The notes beneath the pieces were generated by a model, which made no database searches, was not told the origin of the DNA, and saw only the letters and a program-made list of their open reading frames with translations. The position numbers were made by a program, and so were the translations under genes. DNA of 64,000 nt, taken from positions 868,001 through 932,000 of the forward strand of contig CANLVN010000001.1 in NCBI GenBank assembly GCA_947494705.1. The letters are read 5' to 3'. This stretch comes from an uncultured Erythrobacter sp. (GTDB lineage: Bacteria > Pseudomonadota > Alphaproteobacteria > Sphingomonadales > Sphingomonadaceae). Shown piece after piece: positions 28,828 to 37,881 of the stretch; position 1 is the stretch's first letter; each line of letters opens with the position of its first letter.

Positions 28828-29673
28828 TCAACGAGATGGGAACTTAAGGGGTTGCCCGTCCTTACCGCGTGCGCCGTCCATTTTGCCAGCTTTTTTGTCG
28901 CGCGGTGCTGTAGCTGCGGCGATCAGCCGGGATTGCTCCTCTTCGCCCATGCGCTGCCACCCTTCACGGGTCAGGCGTTCAAGCGGGCGATACCGGACCT
29001 TGTACTGCATGCGCGGCGAACCATCGACCCAGTAGCCGAGATAGACGTAAGGCAATCCAGCCTCGCTCGCGCGCAGGATGTGATCGAGAATTATGAAATT
29101 GCCGAGCCCTGCCCGCCCCGAATGATCGGGATCGTAGAACGAATAGATCATCGACAGCCCGTCGCCCTGGCAATCGGTCAGACAGGCGCCGACCAGCTTG
29201 CCCGGAGAACCATCGGCGGTCGGTTCGCGATATTCGACCATGGTGCTCGTGACCGGAGTATGCTCGACCATGTCGGCATAATCCATTTCGTCCATCGTCG
29301 ACATGCCGCCGTCGGGATGGCGGACGGCAAGATATTTGGTCAGCAAATCGAACTGTTCATCGGTCGCCCAAGGGCGGCATTCGGTCACCACGAGGTCCCG
29401 ATTGCGCTTGATATCGCGCTTTTGCGTGTTCGACGGCTTGAACTCGTCTGCAACAACGCGAACCGAAACGCAGGCCTGACAGTCGAGGCAGCTCGGGCGA
29501 TAGGCGACGGTCTGGCTGCGGCGAAATCCGATCCGGCCAAGCGCTTCGTTCAACTGGTCTGCATGCGCACCCTTGAGCTCGGTAAAAACCTTCCGCTCGG
29601 TCCGGCCCGGCAGGTAAGGGCACGGCGCGGGGCTCGTGACGAAGAAACGGGGAAAGCGGATTGGGGCCGTCAC
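28828..29673 (-). CDS. bpt: aminoacyl-tRNA-protein transferase (Bpt/arginyltransferase family)
   Basis: 281 residues. Transfers an amino acid (leucine in characterised bacterial Bpt) from tRNA to N-terminal Asp/Glu of proteins, marking them for ClpAP degradation. N-terminal ATE domain with CPYLPGR and cysteines [12 protein letters not shown] (about 61-72), C-terminal GNAT-like domain with [20 protein letters not shown] and YVYLGYWV. A Lys-rich tail follows. It ends 6 bp before tamA. Confidence 0.9.
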   Translation of the reverse strand: MTAPIRFPRFFVTSPAPCPYLPGRTERKVFTELKGAHADQLNEALGRIGFRRSQTVAYRPSCLDCQACVSVRVVADEFKPSNTQKRDIKRNRDLVVTECRPWATDEQFDLLTKYLAVRHPDGGMSTMDEMDYADMVEHTPVTSTMVEYREPTADGSPGKLVGACLTDCQGDGLSMIYSFYDPDHSGRAGLGNFIILDHILRASEAGLPYVYLGYWVDGSPRMQYKVRYRPLERLTREGWQRMGEEEQSRLIAAATAPRDKKAGKMDGARGKDGQPLKFPSR

Positions 29674-29941
29674 GGGGTGGCGTCGTCCTCTCTAGTCCGA
29701 CGTTGAAAAAGTTGCCCAACGTGGAATCGTGTTTGATCGCGTTAAGACATTCTTATGCCTTCTCGCCCCCGTCGGTAAAAGACCCTTAACCACGAAACGA
29801 GGTGAATAAAGTCTTACTTTGCACAAGTCGGCGTGTTTTCCGAACCGGATCGGAGCAATGTTTCACGAAGGCGCAAGACCCCGTCACACGGTGGGACAGA
29901 TTGCTGCAAGGGCCGACTTTCGCGTGGTGAGGTCGCCCGAA
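29674..29941. other. 268-bp intergenic region
   Basis: Between divergent starts of bpt (29673) and the 3' end of ilvA. Contains TTAA-GACATTC-TTAT at 29742-29756, one base from the CtrA consensus TTAA-N7-TTAA, near the probable bpt promoter. No coding frame or hairpin terminator stands out. Confidence 0.35.
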
Positions 29942-31207
29942 TCAGTTAAGCTCGACAACCTGTACCGTATAACGCGCATCACGAAGCGCCTCGACCAGCC
30001 GCTCGACCTGCTGCGCATCGCGCGCTTCGCACTCGATATCGGTGATCAGCCCCTTCGCCGGGAGCGAGGTGAAGATGCGCTGGTGATAGATTTCGATGAT
30101 ATTGACGTTGTGCGCATCGAATAGCCGCATGACCTTGAACAGCGCGCCAGGCCGATCCTGCAAGGTGACGCGCAGCCGCGCCAGCCGACCCTGACGCGCC
30201 AGGTCGCGCAGCAACACGTTGGCGAGCAGGCGGGTGTCGATATTGCCCCCGCACAACACGAGACCGACGGACTTGCCCTTGAAGCGTTCCGGTTTGTCCA
30301 GCACCGCGGCAAGCCCCGCCGCGCCTGCACCTTCGACCACGGTCTTCTCTATCTGGAGCAGCAGCGATACCGCCTTTTCCAGCACGGGTTCGTCGACCAA
30401 GAGGATATCGTCCACCCGCTCGGCGATCACCTGGCTGGTGAAGACCCCGGGATTCTTGACCGCAATCCCCTCGGCCAGCGTGTCCCCTCCGCAATCGTGG
30501 CTCTCGCCCTTTATCCGGTCGAACATGCTGGGGAAGAGTGCCGCCTGCACACCGACCACTTCAATGTCCGGATTGAGGGTCTTTGCGACCGTCGACATGC
30601 CGGAGATCAGCCCACCTCCGCCGATCGGGGTGACGAGACAGTCGAAATCGCTCTTCTTCTCGAGCATTTCCAGCGCGACCGTTCCCTGGCCCGCAGCGAT
30701 CAGGGGATCGTCGAAGGGATGGACGAAGGTCAGCCCGCGCTCGATTTCCAGCTCGCGCGCATGGGCGCTGGCATCGTCGAAGGTTTCGCCATGCAGCACC
30801 ACTTGCCCGCCGACGCTTTCGGTCTGCATGACCTTCACCGTCGGGGTGGTCTTTGGCATGACGATCGTGACGGGCACGCCCAGCCGGGTGCCGTGATAGG
30901 AAAGCCCCTGAGAATGGTTGCCTGCCGATGCCGCGATAACGCCGCGCTGCTTCTGCTCCTCGGACAGGTGCAGCAGCGCGTTGAGCGCACCGCGTTCCTT
31001 GTAGGCGGCGGTGAATTGCAGGTTCTCGAACTTCAGCCAGATATCCGCGCCGGTAATCTCCGACAGCGTGATCGAGTGCATCAGCGGCGTCTTGACCACC
31101 GCGCCTTCGATCCGTTGCGCTGCGGCTCGAACGTCTTCGATGGTGAGGTCGTCCGGGCCGGGGGCGGTCTTCGGAGCGGTTTCGGAGCTGGTTTCGGCGG
31201 ATTTCAT
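29942..31207 (-). CDS. ilvA: threonine dehydratase (PLP), with C-terminal ACT domain
   Basis: 421 residues. Converts threonine to 2-oxobutyrate, the first step of isoleucine synthesis (or threonine catabolism). PLP lysine K70 in AAYKERGA; Gly-rich phosphate loop PIGGGGLISG near 196-205. One ACT-like regulatory domain from about 335 (LQDRPGALFKVMRLFDAHNVNI). This single-ACT form is shorter than E. coli IlvA (two ACT-like) and longer than TdcB, so whether it is biosynthetic is not fixed. Start at MKSAETSSE; the upstream 35 residues lack family sequence. Confidence 0.9.
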   Translation of the reverse strand: MKSAETSSETAPKTAPGPDDLTIEDVRAAAQRIEGAVVKTPLMHSITLSEITGADIWLKFENLQFTAAYKERGALNALLHLSEEQKQRGVIAASAGNHSQGLSYHGTRLGVPVTIVMPKTTPTVKVMQTESVGGQVVLHGETFDDASAHARELEIERGLTFVHPFDDPLIAAGQGTVALEMLEKKSDFDCLVTPIGGGGLISGMSTVAKTLNPDIEVVGVQAALFPSMFDRIKGESHDCGGDTLAEGIAVKNPGVFTSQVIAERVDDILLVDEPVLEKAVSLLLQIEKTVVEGAGAAGLAAVLDKPERFKGKSVGLVLCGGNIDTRLLANVLLRDLARQGRLARLRVTLQDRPGALFKVMRLFDAHNVNIIEIYHQRIFTSLPAKGLITDIECEARDAQQVERLVEALRDARYTVQVVELN

Positions 31208-31342
31208 AATGGGCGCGGCGGTAAGCCGACAAAGCCGTAAGGGCAAATCGAAATGCCCCACCGGACCGAAGAAATTCTTGGATAGACCGCCAACCAGCCT
31301 TTGCATTGGCATCGCGGCGAACAGGCACTAGGGATTTGAGCC

Positions 31343-32236
31343 ATGACAGGATCAACCAGTATTGCCTTTATCGGCCTTGGCGTGATGGGCGGACCGTTGA
31401 CCGGCCACCTTGCGCGGGCTGGATTCGCCGTAACCGCCTATAATCGCTCGCCAGAGCGCGCACGCCGCTGGAAGGAGAGCTGGGCCGAGGAAGGGCTCGA
31501 CATCGCCTTTGCCGACATTCCGGCACAGGCAGCCAAGGGCGCGGACGTCGTCTGCATTTGCGTCGGCAATGACGAGGATCTGGCCAGCGTCACGACCGGC
31601 GAAGGCGGCGTGCTGGAGACTTTGCGCGAAGGCGCGCTGCTGATCGACCACACAACAACGTCGGCCGCGATGGCGCGGCAGTTGGGCGCGGCTTGTGCAA
31701 AGAAGAAGATCGGGTTCGTCGACGCGCCGGTCAGTGGCGGCGAGGCAGGCGCGCAGAACGGCCAGCTCGCGATCATGTGCGGCGGCAGCGAAGACGCGAT
31801 GGAGCGCGCTCGCGCGGTCATGCAGCCCTATGCCAAGTCGATCGTGCATGTCGGAGATGTCGGTGCGGGACAGACCGCCAAGATGGCCAACCAGATGTGC
31901 ATCGCCGGTGTTCTTGGCGGCCTTTCCGAAGCGATCCGGCTGGCGCAGGCGGCAGGGCTGGACCTCGACAAGACCTACGAAGCGATCTCCGGCGGAGCGG
32001 CGCAAAGCTGGCAAATGGACAATCGCTGGGCGACCATGACCGCCGGCGAATTCGACTTCGGCTTCGCCATCGACTGGATGCGAAAGGACTTGGGCTATGC
32101 CCTCGACGAGGCGAAGCGACTGGGCCTCGCCTCTCCCATCACAGCCTTGGTCGACCAGTTCTATGCCGATGTGCAGGCCGATGGCGGCAACAGGCTCGAC
32201 ACCAGCGCGCTTATCAAGAGACTTCCGAAGAAGTGA
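31343..32236 (+). CDS. NAD(P)-dependent beta-hydroxyacid dehydrogenase (3-hydroxyisobutyrate dehydrogenase family)
   Basis: 297 residues. N-terminal Rossmann domain with GLGVMGGPLTGHL (about 9-21), substrate-binding DAPVSGGEAGAQNG (about 125-138) and catalytic Lys in GQTAKMANQM near 171. Family members oxidise 3-hydroxyisobutyrate, tartronate semialdehyde and related acids; valine degradation is likely but not shown. Eight bp before the amidohydrolase gene, so probably cotranscribed. Confidence 0.88.
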   Translation: MTGSTSIAFIGLGVMGGPLTGHLARAGFAVTAYNRSPERARRWKESWAEEGLDIAFADIPAQAAKGADVVCICVGNDEDLASVTTGEGGVLETLREGALLIDHTTTSAAMARQLGAACAKKKIGFVDAPVSGGEAGAQNGQLAIMCGGSEDAMERARAVMQPYAKSIVHVGDVGAGQTAKMANQMCIAGVLGGLSEAIRLAQAAGLDLDKTYEAISGGAAQSWQMDNRWATMTAGEFDFGFAIDWMRKDLGYALDEAKRLGLASPITALVDQFYADVQADGGNRLDTSALIKRLPKK

Positions 32237-32244
32237 GTAATTCG

Positions 32245-33888
32245 ATGATCCGCACCCTCCTCGCCGTATCCGCGGCGCTGATTGCCACACCCGCCCTCGC
32301 CGACACGCTGGTATACAACGTCGACGGTGTCACCATCGACGAGAATGGCGAGGTGAAGCGGTTCACCAGCCTCGTTTTCGATGACGACGGGATCATCACC
32401 CACACGCTGGAGCGTGGGGACGAGCGGCCCGAAGGGATCGATTTCGCTATGGATGGCGAAGGCCAGGTGATGTTGCCCGGCATGATCGACGCGCATGTCC
32501 ACGTGATGGATATCGGCTTTGCCGCGCTGACGCTCGATCTGTCGGACACGAACAGCCTCGAAGAAGCGCTGCAAAAGATCGCAGCCTTCGCCGCCAATAA
32601 TCCGGGCAGACCGTGGATTCTCGGACGCGGGTGGAATCAGGAGAAGTGGGGCCTCGGTCGCTTCCCCACCGCAGCCGAACTCGACGCCATCGTCTCCGAT
32701 CGCCCGGTCTGGCTCGAACGCGCCGACAACCACGCGAACTGGGCCAACAGCCTTGCGATGGAACAGGCCGGGATCACCGCCGACACCCCGGACCCCGAGG
32801 GCGGACGGATCATCCGCGACGAAACCGGCAATCCCAGCGGCGTCTTCGTCGACAACGCGATTGGACTGGTGGGCGACAGCGTGCCCGCCCCTCGCCCCGA
32901 AGACCGCGCCACTGCCTTCGCCATGGCGCAGCAGCGTTTGATCGAAAACGGCATCACCGCCGTTGCGGACATGGGCACCGAAGTGGTCGACTGGATGACC
33001 TTCCGTCGCTCTGCCGACGAAGGAAACCTGCGCATCCGCATCATGGCCTATGCCGATTCGCTGGACGCGATGCAGCTGATCGGAGGCTCCGGACCGACGC
33101 CGTGGCTGTATCAGGACAAGCTCCGGCTCAACGGCATCAAGCTTTATGTCGACGGCGCCTTGGGATCGCGCGGGGCGACTCTGAAACAGCCTTATGAGGA
33201 CGAACCGGGCACCCGCGGCCTTGCGCTCACCACTCCTGCGCAATTGCGCAACCGGATGAGCCGTGCAGCGATGAACAACTTTCAGACCGCGGTCCACGCC
33301 ATTGGCGATGCCGCCAATGCTGACGTGCTCTACGCGATCGAGGAATTGTCCGAGAGCTATACGGGCGACCGGCGCTGGAGGATCGAGCACGCCCAGATCG
33401 TCGACACCGCCGACCTTTCACGCTTCGGCGATTACGGCACCATCGCCTCAATGCAGCCGCTGCACCAGACCAGCGACATGTTCATGGCCGAAGCGCGTCT
33501 GGGCGAGGATCGGCTGGGGGGAGCCTATGCGTGGCGCTCGATCCTTGAAGCCGGCGGCCGGCTGGCCTTCGGGTCGGACGCACCGGTCGAGCCGGCAGAC
33601 GCCTTTGCCGGCATTGCGGTCGCCATCAGCCGGACCGATGCCAATGGCGAGCCCTTTGGCGGGTGGCGCGCGCAGGAAGCGGTCAGCCGCGAACAGGCGC
33701 TGGCCGGCTACACTGCGGACGCGGCCTATGCCGGATTCGCCGATGGCCGATTCGGTCGCCTCATCCCCGGAGAGCGCGCGGACTTCCTATTCGTCGATCG
33801 CGACCCGATGCTGGCCTCAACTGCCGAGATTCGCGAAACCCAGGTGCGCGAGGTCTATATCGGTGGCGAGCGCGTCTTCGCCCGCTGA
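32245..33888 (+). CDS. exported amidohydrolase (YtcJ-like, amidohydro_3)
   Basis: 547 residues. Signal peptide MIRTLLAVSAALIATPALA. TIM-barrel metal site: H84 and H86 in GMIDAHVHV, further His in VHAIGDAAN and WRIEHAQIVD, and Asp in FGSDAPVEP. YtcJ-type proteins hydrolyse imidazolone or amide-like compounds; the substrate is unknown. The true start is the ATG with the signal peptide; the open frame further upstream is a shadow of the preceding gene. Cotranscribed with 31343-32236. Confidence 0.88.
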   Translation: MIRTLLAVSAALIATPALADTLVYNVDGVTIDENGEVKRFTSLVFDDDGIITHTLERGDERPEGIDFAMDGEGQVMLPGMIDAHVHVMDIGFAALTLDLSDTNSLEEALQKIAAFAANNPGRPWILGRGWNQEKWGLGRFPTAAELDAIVSDRPVWLERADNHANWANSLAMEQAGITADTPDPEGGRIIRDETGNPSGVFVDNAIGLVGDSVPAPRPEDRATAFAMAQQRLIENGITAVADMGTEVVDWMTFRRSADEGNLRIRIMAYADSLDAMQLIGGSGPTPWLYQDKLRLNGIKLYVDGALGSRGATLKQPYEDEPGTRGLALTTPAQLRNRMSRAAMNNFQTAVHAIGDAANADVLYAIEELSESYTGDRRWRIEHAQIVDTADLSRFGDYGTIASMQPLHQTSDMFMAEARLGEDRLGGAYAWRSILEAGGRLAFGSDAPVEPADAFAGIAVAISRTDANGEPFGGWRAQEAVSREQALAGYTADAAYAGFADGRFGRLIPGERADFLFVDRDPMLASTAEIRETQVREVYIGGERVFAR

Positions 33889-34059
33889 AGCGTTGCTGCG
33901 AGGGTTAGCGCCAAATTGGCGCGCCCTACGTAGTGCTACCTATCCCATTGATTTTGATGAGATATTTCATAGTTTGATTACCGAGTTGGCCGATAAAGCG
34001 ATGGAACGGCGTTTCCGTCGCAACAGATCGGCGGTCGTACAACAACTGGAGGTCGTCCT
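33889..34059. promoter_or_regulatory. 171-bp leader before the small exported protein pair
   Basis: Contains a perfect GCGCCAA-A-TTGGCGC dyad (33908-33922) right after the amidohydrolase stop, then an AT-rich stretch (33950-33990) that probably holds the promoter of the next two small genes. No T-run follows the dyad, so it is not a clear terminator. Confidence 0.4.
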
Positions 34060-34281
34060 ATGAAATTCCGCACAGCCACCCTTGCTCTAGCCGCTCTGGC
34101 GATGTCCGCATCGCCCGCGATTGCAGAAGCCGCCTTCGAACGCGCAGGCGCACCTGTCGAAGATGAGAGCGAGCTGTCCGGCGGAGCGGGCGTTCTCGGC
34201 TTGCTCGCTGTCGCTGCTGTAATCGCCGGTGTGGTCGCGGTGTCATCCTCCAGCGACGAAGAGCTGCCGATCAGCAGCTGA
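34060..34281 (+). CDS. small exported protein with one hydrophobic segment, copy 1
   Basis: 73 residues. Signal peptide MKFRTATLALAALAMSASPAIA-E, then FERAGAPVEDESELSGG, a hydrophobic helix (about 44-62) and a short acidic tail. Same architecture as the gene 62 bp downstream (34344-34559): the central motif ERA.APVE.E.EL.GG.G is shared. Not similar to any family I know. Ribosome site CTGGAGG before the ATG. Confidence 0.85.
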   Translation: MKFRTATLALAALAMSASPAIAEAAFERAGAPVEDESELSGGAGVLGLLAVAAVIAGVVAVSSSSDEELPISS

Positions 34282-34343
34282 TCGGCGGCACGGCCCATGC
34301 AGGCCGCGCCCTACACACGCCTCCCAAACCAATGGAGAAAGAT

Positions 34344-34559
34344 ATGAATACCCGAAAATTTGCCCTCGCTGCCGCTGCCCTTTCGCTTGCCGCCTCACCG
34401 GTCGTCGCTCAGGCGAGCATGGAACGCGCAAGTGCGCCTGTCGAAGAGGAAAATGAACTCGTCGGTGGCGTCGGTATCCTCGCTGGCATTCTCGGCGCTG
34501 CCGCAGTGATCGGTGGAATCATCGCCATCACGGACGACGACGATCCCGTCAGCGCCTGA
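34344..34559 (+). CDS. small exported protein with one hydrophobic segment, copy 2
   Basis: 71 residues. Signal peptide ending VVAQ, then MERASAPVEEENELVGG, a hydrophobic helix (about 45-61) and an acidic DDDDP tail. Paralogue of the preceding gene, clearly a tandem duplication that has since diverged. GGAGAAAGAT precedes the ATG used; an in-frame ATG four codons upstream is possible. A good terminator follows, so the two form a unit of their own. Confidence 0.87.
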   Translation: MNTRKFALAAAALSLAASPVVAQASMERASAPVEEENELVGGVGILAGILGAAAVIGGIIAITDDDDPVSA

Positions 34560-34576
34560 TAATTTCCAACCACGCG

Positions 34577-34618
34577 AAAAAGCGCCCACGCCAATTCATG
34601 GCGGGGGCGCTTTTTTTG
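34577..34618 (+). terminator. terminator after the small protein pair
   Basis: A-run, then stem AGCGCCCACGCCA / TGGCGGGGGCGCT with one mismatch, then seven T (34611-34617). Bidirectional use is possible because of the A-run. Confidence 0.9.
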
Positions 34619-34671
34619 GTTCTCGGATAGCCATTGCTGCGATCTGCCGAGCAGCAGGTCAGAAGTAACCG

Positions 34672-35511
34672 TCAATCGGCGGAGACACTTGCGTCCTTAC
34701 CCTCGGTCGCCTCAGTGCTCACCGCAGCGCTTGCCGATTCCTTTGCGGCCCTACGCTTCATCCCGCGCTCCTGCAGCCGCATCAGCAACAGCGATCCCTC
34801 GAACAGGATCAGAAGCGGCACCGCGAGGATCAGCTGGCTGCCCGGATCGGGCGGCGTTACGATTGCCGCCAGCGCCACTACCCCAACGATGACATAGCGC
34901 CGCGCCCCGGACAGTTGCTCACGCGAGACAATTCCGGCGCGGTGGAGCAGCATCAGCAGGACGGGAAGCAGGAAGGTCAGCCCGAAGGCGAGGATGAACT
35001 GCATCACGAGGCTGAGATAATCGCCCGCCGCCGGGAGTGCCTGAACGCTCAAGCCCCCCGCTTCGCCGCCGAAGCCCAGAAACCAGCGAAAAGCGGTCGG
35101 CATCACCACGAAATAGGCCAAGGCCGCGCCGCCCAGGAACAGCACCGGGGTCGCAATCAGGAATGGCAGGAATGCCTTCTTTTCATTGGCGTACAATCCC
35201 GGCGCGATAAAGGCCCAGAGCTGGTTGGCAATAATGGGAAAGCTGACCATGAAGCCAGCGAACAGACCGACCTTCAATTCCACGAAGAAGATCTCGGGCA
35301 GCTTGGTGAAAATCAGCTGGCCCTCGCCTTCGGGGAAGGCATCCTTGAGCGGCTGGACGAGAAAGCCGAGGATCGGGTCGGCGAAATAGAAACACACGCC
35401 AAACCCGACCAGCAGCGCCAGAACCGCGCGAACCAGCCGCGTGCGCAGCTCGATCAGGTGATCGAGCAACGGCGCGCGGCTCTCGTCGATATCCTTGATC
35501 TCAAAGGCCAT
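34672..35511 (-). CDS. tatC: Sec-independent protein translocase TatC
   Basis: 279 residues with six transmembrane helices. TatC binds the twin-arginine signal peptide. Conserved PLLDHLIELRTRLVRAV at the N-terminus and the Asp/Glu-bearing first periplasmic loop FTKLPEIFFVELKVGLFAGFMVSFP. Alphaproteobacterial TatC usually carries a C-terminal charged extension, as here (about residues 240-279). Last gene of the long argS-to-tatC operon. Confidence 0.95.
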   Translation of the reverse strand: MAFEIKDIDESRAPLLDHLIELRTRLVRAVLALLVGFGVCFYFADPILGFLVQPLKDAFPEGEGQLIFTKLPEIFFVELKVGLFAGFMVSFPIIANQLWAFIAPGLYANEKKAFLPFLIATPVLFLGGAALAYFVVMPTAFRWFLGFGGEAGGLSVQALPAAGDYLSLVMQFILAFGLTFLLPVLLMLLHRAGIVSREQLSGARRYVIVGVVALAAIVTPPDPGSQLILAVPLLILFEGSLLLMRLQERGMKRRAAKESASAAVSTEATEGKDASVSAD

Positions 35512-35521
35512 GCGCTGCGCC

Positions 35522-35956
35522 CTACTCCTTGGGTCCGCTTGGCGGTACTGCGCCCTTGGCCGGTTCTGGCTGCACGTCGTCTACGGCATCGCTCGTCGAA
35601 TCCGGAGCGCTGCTTTTTACGGCCACGGATTTGGGCGCGTCGGTTTCGGACACCTTTGCGGCTTCGTTGGTCGGGGGCGGTCCGGTCATCAGCGGTTCGC
35701 CCTTCTCGGTTTCGGTCGAGGTCGCGGAGCGGCGCATGATTTCCTCGTTCTGCGCCTTCCACTTTTTCTCCATGTCCTCCAGCTCGGCCTCGCGAACCAT
35801 CGCGTCGATGCCGGTGCGGAAGTGCGCGGAGACCTTGCGAACCTTGCCGATCCAGCGACCCGCAGTGCGCATCGCCATCGGCATATCCTTCGGCCCGATC
35901 ACGAGGACCGCGACGATGATAATGACGAGGAGTTCAGCGGCGCCGATATCGAACAT
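35522..35956 (-). CDS. tatB: Sec-independent protein translocase TatB
   Basis: 144 residues. N-terminal transmembrane helix MFDIGAAELLVIIIVAVLVI followed by GPKDMP, the TatB hinge, then an amphipathic helix and a long disordered acidic tail. Forms the receptor complex with TatC. Lies 10 bp before tatC. Confidence 0.93.
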   Translation of the reverse strand: MFDIGAAELLVIIIVAVLVIGPKDMPMAMRTAGRWIGKVRKVSAHFRTGIDAMVREAELEDMEKKWKAQNEEIMRRSATSTETEKGEPLMTGPPPTNEAAKVSETDAPKSVAVKSSAPDSTSDAVDDVQPEPAKGAVPPSGPKE

Positions 35957-36017
35957 GTTTGGCCTTCAGGCGGGCACGCCCTGGTGGGTCAGGAGACAGT
36001 TTGCGAGGGCTGTCAAA

Positions 36018-36263
36018 TCAGCCGCGCGTTTCGGTCTTTTCGCTGGCGGGAGTTTCAACGGGTTTCTCTGCCGGGGCCTCGATCTGCGCGCTTGGCGTCG
36101 GGGTCGAGGACGAGCCCGAACTTTCCTCTTCGCTCATGCCCTTCTTGAAGCTGGAAATGCCCCTTCCGAAATCGCCCATCATCTCGGAGATGCGCCCGCG
36201 TCCGAACAGGACGAGGATCACGACCGCCACGATGAGAATTTGCCAGATACCAATACCGCCCAT
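36018..36263 (-). CDS. tatA: Sec-independent protein translocase TatA
   Basis: 81 residues. Short transmembrane helix (about 6-20) ending LFGRG, then RISEMMGDFGRGISSFKKGM, the conserved amphipathic helix with FG hinge. The polymerising pore-forming subunit. The tail is low complexity (Thr/Glu/Pro). Order tatA-tatB-tatC, 61 bp before tatB. Confidence 0.94.
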   Translation of the reverse strand: MGGIGIWQILIVAVVILVLFGRGRISEMMGDFGRGISSFKKGMSEEESSGSSSTPTPSAQIEAPAEKPVETPASEKTETRG

Positions 36264-36349
36264 GCGAAGTCTCTCTTGTTTGTCCCCGGTGGGGTGTTAC
36301 GCGAAGCAATATAGGGACTATCCCACCGACACGCCAGTGAGCACTCGGC

Positions 36350-37027
36350 TCAATCGGTATCTTCCTCTTCCGACTCGCCTTCGCCGATGAGATCTTCCGA
36401 CTCCAGATCGCCATCATCGTCATCGGCTTCACCCATGGCCACTTCGAAGGCTTCATCGACCGGATCGAGCAGTCCTGCGGCCTTGAGCTCGTCAATCCCA
36501 GGCAGGTCGCGGCGCGATTGAAGGCCGAAATGGTCGAGAAATTCGGGCGTGGTGGCATAGATAACCGGTCGCCCCGGCACTTCGCGGCGGCCCGCCAGCC
36601 TGATCCAGCCCGCCTCCATCAGGACGTCAAGCGTCCCCGAACTGGTCTGCACTCCGCGGATCGATTCGATCTCGGCGCGGCTGACCGGTTCGTGATAGGC
36701 GATGATCGCGAGCACTTCGGTCGCTGCCCGGCTGAGGCGTCGGACCTGCTCCTTCTCGCGGCGCAGAAGGTGCGCCATGTCGGCGGCAGTTTCGAAATGC
36801 CAGCGCTTGCCACGCTCGACAAGTCGGACTCCGCGCTGTTCATAATGGGCCTGCAAAGCCTGAAGAGCCTCGCGAACAAGAGCCTTGTCGCAATCCCCCA
36901 GATGACCCGCCAGCTGGTCCACGCTCATCGGATCTTCGGCCGCAAAGAGCGTCGCTTCCAGCCCGCGCTGAACCTCGTCGGGCGCGCTTGGCACCCCCTC
37001 TTGGTCACTTTGTGATGCGTTTGTCAT
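36350..37027 (-). CDS. scpB: segregation and condensation protein B
   Basis: 225 residues, kite protein of the SMC-ScpAB condensin. Winged-helix domains: LEATLFAAEDPMSVDQLAGHL and EVLAIIAYHEPVSRAEIESIRGV are typical. An acidic C-terminal tail (EADDDDGDLES) is longer than average. ATG 37027 overlaps the scpA stop (ATGA); the apparent upstream extension is scpA in another frame. Confidence 0.93.
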   Translation of the reverse strand: MTNASQSDQEGVPSAPDEVQRGLEATLFAAEDPMSVDQLAGHLGDCDKALVREALQALQAHYEQRGVRLVERGKRWHFETAADMAHLLRREKEQVRRLSRAATEVLAIIAYHEPVSRAEIESIRGVQTSSGTLDVLMEAGWIRLAGRREVPGRPVIYATTPEFLDHFGLQSRRDLPGIDELKAAGLLDPVDEAFEVAMGEADDDDGDLESEDLIGEGESEEEDTD

Positions 37028-37881
37028 GCGCTTGCCGTCTGTTTGATGCGGCGTATCCGCAGCGGGGCAAATGCCTCGTCCTGATCGATTTCCGCCCGCC
37101 CCATCTTCGCCAGTTCGAGCGCCGCGACGAAGCTCGACGCCAGCGCAGAACGCCGCAATTCGGGGTTGGCATGGGCTGGAAGGAAGTCGCGGATTTCCAT
37201 CCATTCGAGCGTCACGCCGAGCATCGCCGACACCCTGTCGAGCGCGCTATCGAGGGTCATCACCGGACGGTCGGAGACATGATAGATGCGCGGCGCCGTG
37301 CGCGCCTTGACCTGCCCATAGGCCTGAATCAGAGAGTAAGCGTCTGATTTCCAGAGTGTTTTCCGGTCGGTTCTGAGCCCCTCTGGCGCACCGCGAACGA
37401 AGATGTCGCGCCCGATCCGGTCGCGCGCCATCAACCGCGCCGCCGCCTCGCGCATCGCGCCGAGCCTTTGCAGCCGCAATTGCAATCGCAGCGCCAGCTC
37501 TTCGGGCGACGGGTCTTCCTGCTCTTCCTTGGGCAGCAGCAACGCCGATTTGAGATAGGCGAGCCAAGCCGCCATCACGAGGTAATCGGCGGCGAGCTCC
37601 AGCCTAAGGTCCTGAGCTTGCTCGATATAAGTCAGGTACTGATCGACCAGCGCCAGAATCGAGATCTGCCGCAGGTCGACCTTTTGCCGACGGGCAAGAT
37701 CGAGCAGGAGGTCAAGCGGCCCTTCCCAGCCATCCAGCTCGAGATAGAGCGCTTCCTCGCCCTGTTTCGCTCCTTGCTTGGCGGGATCGTCGTCCCATCC
37801 ATCAGGCATGATCGCAGTAGGCTCTGAAGCGCCCGCAGCATCGCCGCTCAGCATGAAGCCGTCGTCGGTCTCGACGGTCAT
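37024..37881 (-). CDS. scpA: segregation and condensation protein A
   Basis: 285 residues, kleisin of SMC-ScpAB. YLELDGWEGPLDLLLDLARRQKVDL is the conserved N-terminal kleisin helix region (about 46-70). The N-terminal 40 residues are a variable leader. Overlaps nagZ and scpB by 4 bases each, so the three are translationally coupled. Confidence 0.93.
   Translation of the reverse strand: MTVETDDGFMLSGDAAGASEPTAIMPDGWDDDPAKQGAKQGEEALYLELDGWEGPLDLLLDLARRQKVDLRQISILALVDQYLTYIEQAQDLRLELAADYLVMAAWLAYLKSALLLPKEEQEDPSPEELALRLQLRLQRLGAMREAAARLMARDRIGRDIFVRGAPEGLRTDRKTLWKSDAYSLIQAYGQVKARTAPRIYHVSDRPVMTLDSALDRVSAMLGVTLEWMEIRDFLPAHANPELRRSALASSFVAALELAKMGRAEIDQDEAFAPLRIRRIKQTASA

Noticed and set aside
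31693..32244. Fusion of the 3-hydroxyisobutyrate dehydrogenase-like and amidohydrolase genes
   Set aside because: The long frame starts in an alternative frame within the first gene; a signal peptide at 32245 marks the true start.
36985..37004. TTGGCACCCCCTCTTGG as a sigma-54 promoter
   Set aside because: Spacing between -24 and -12 elements is off by one base and it lies within scpB coding sequence.
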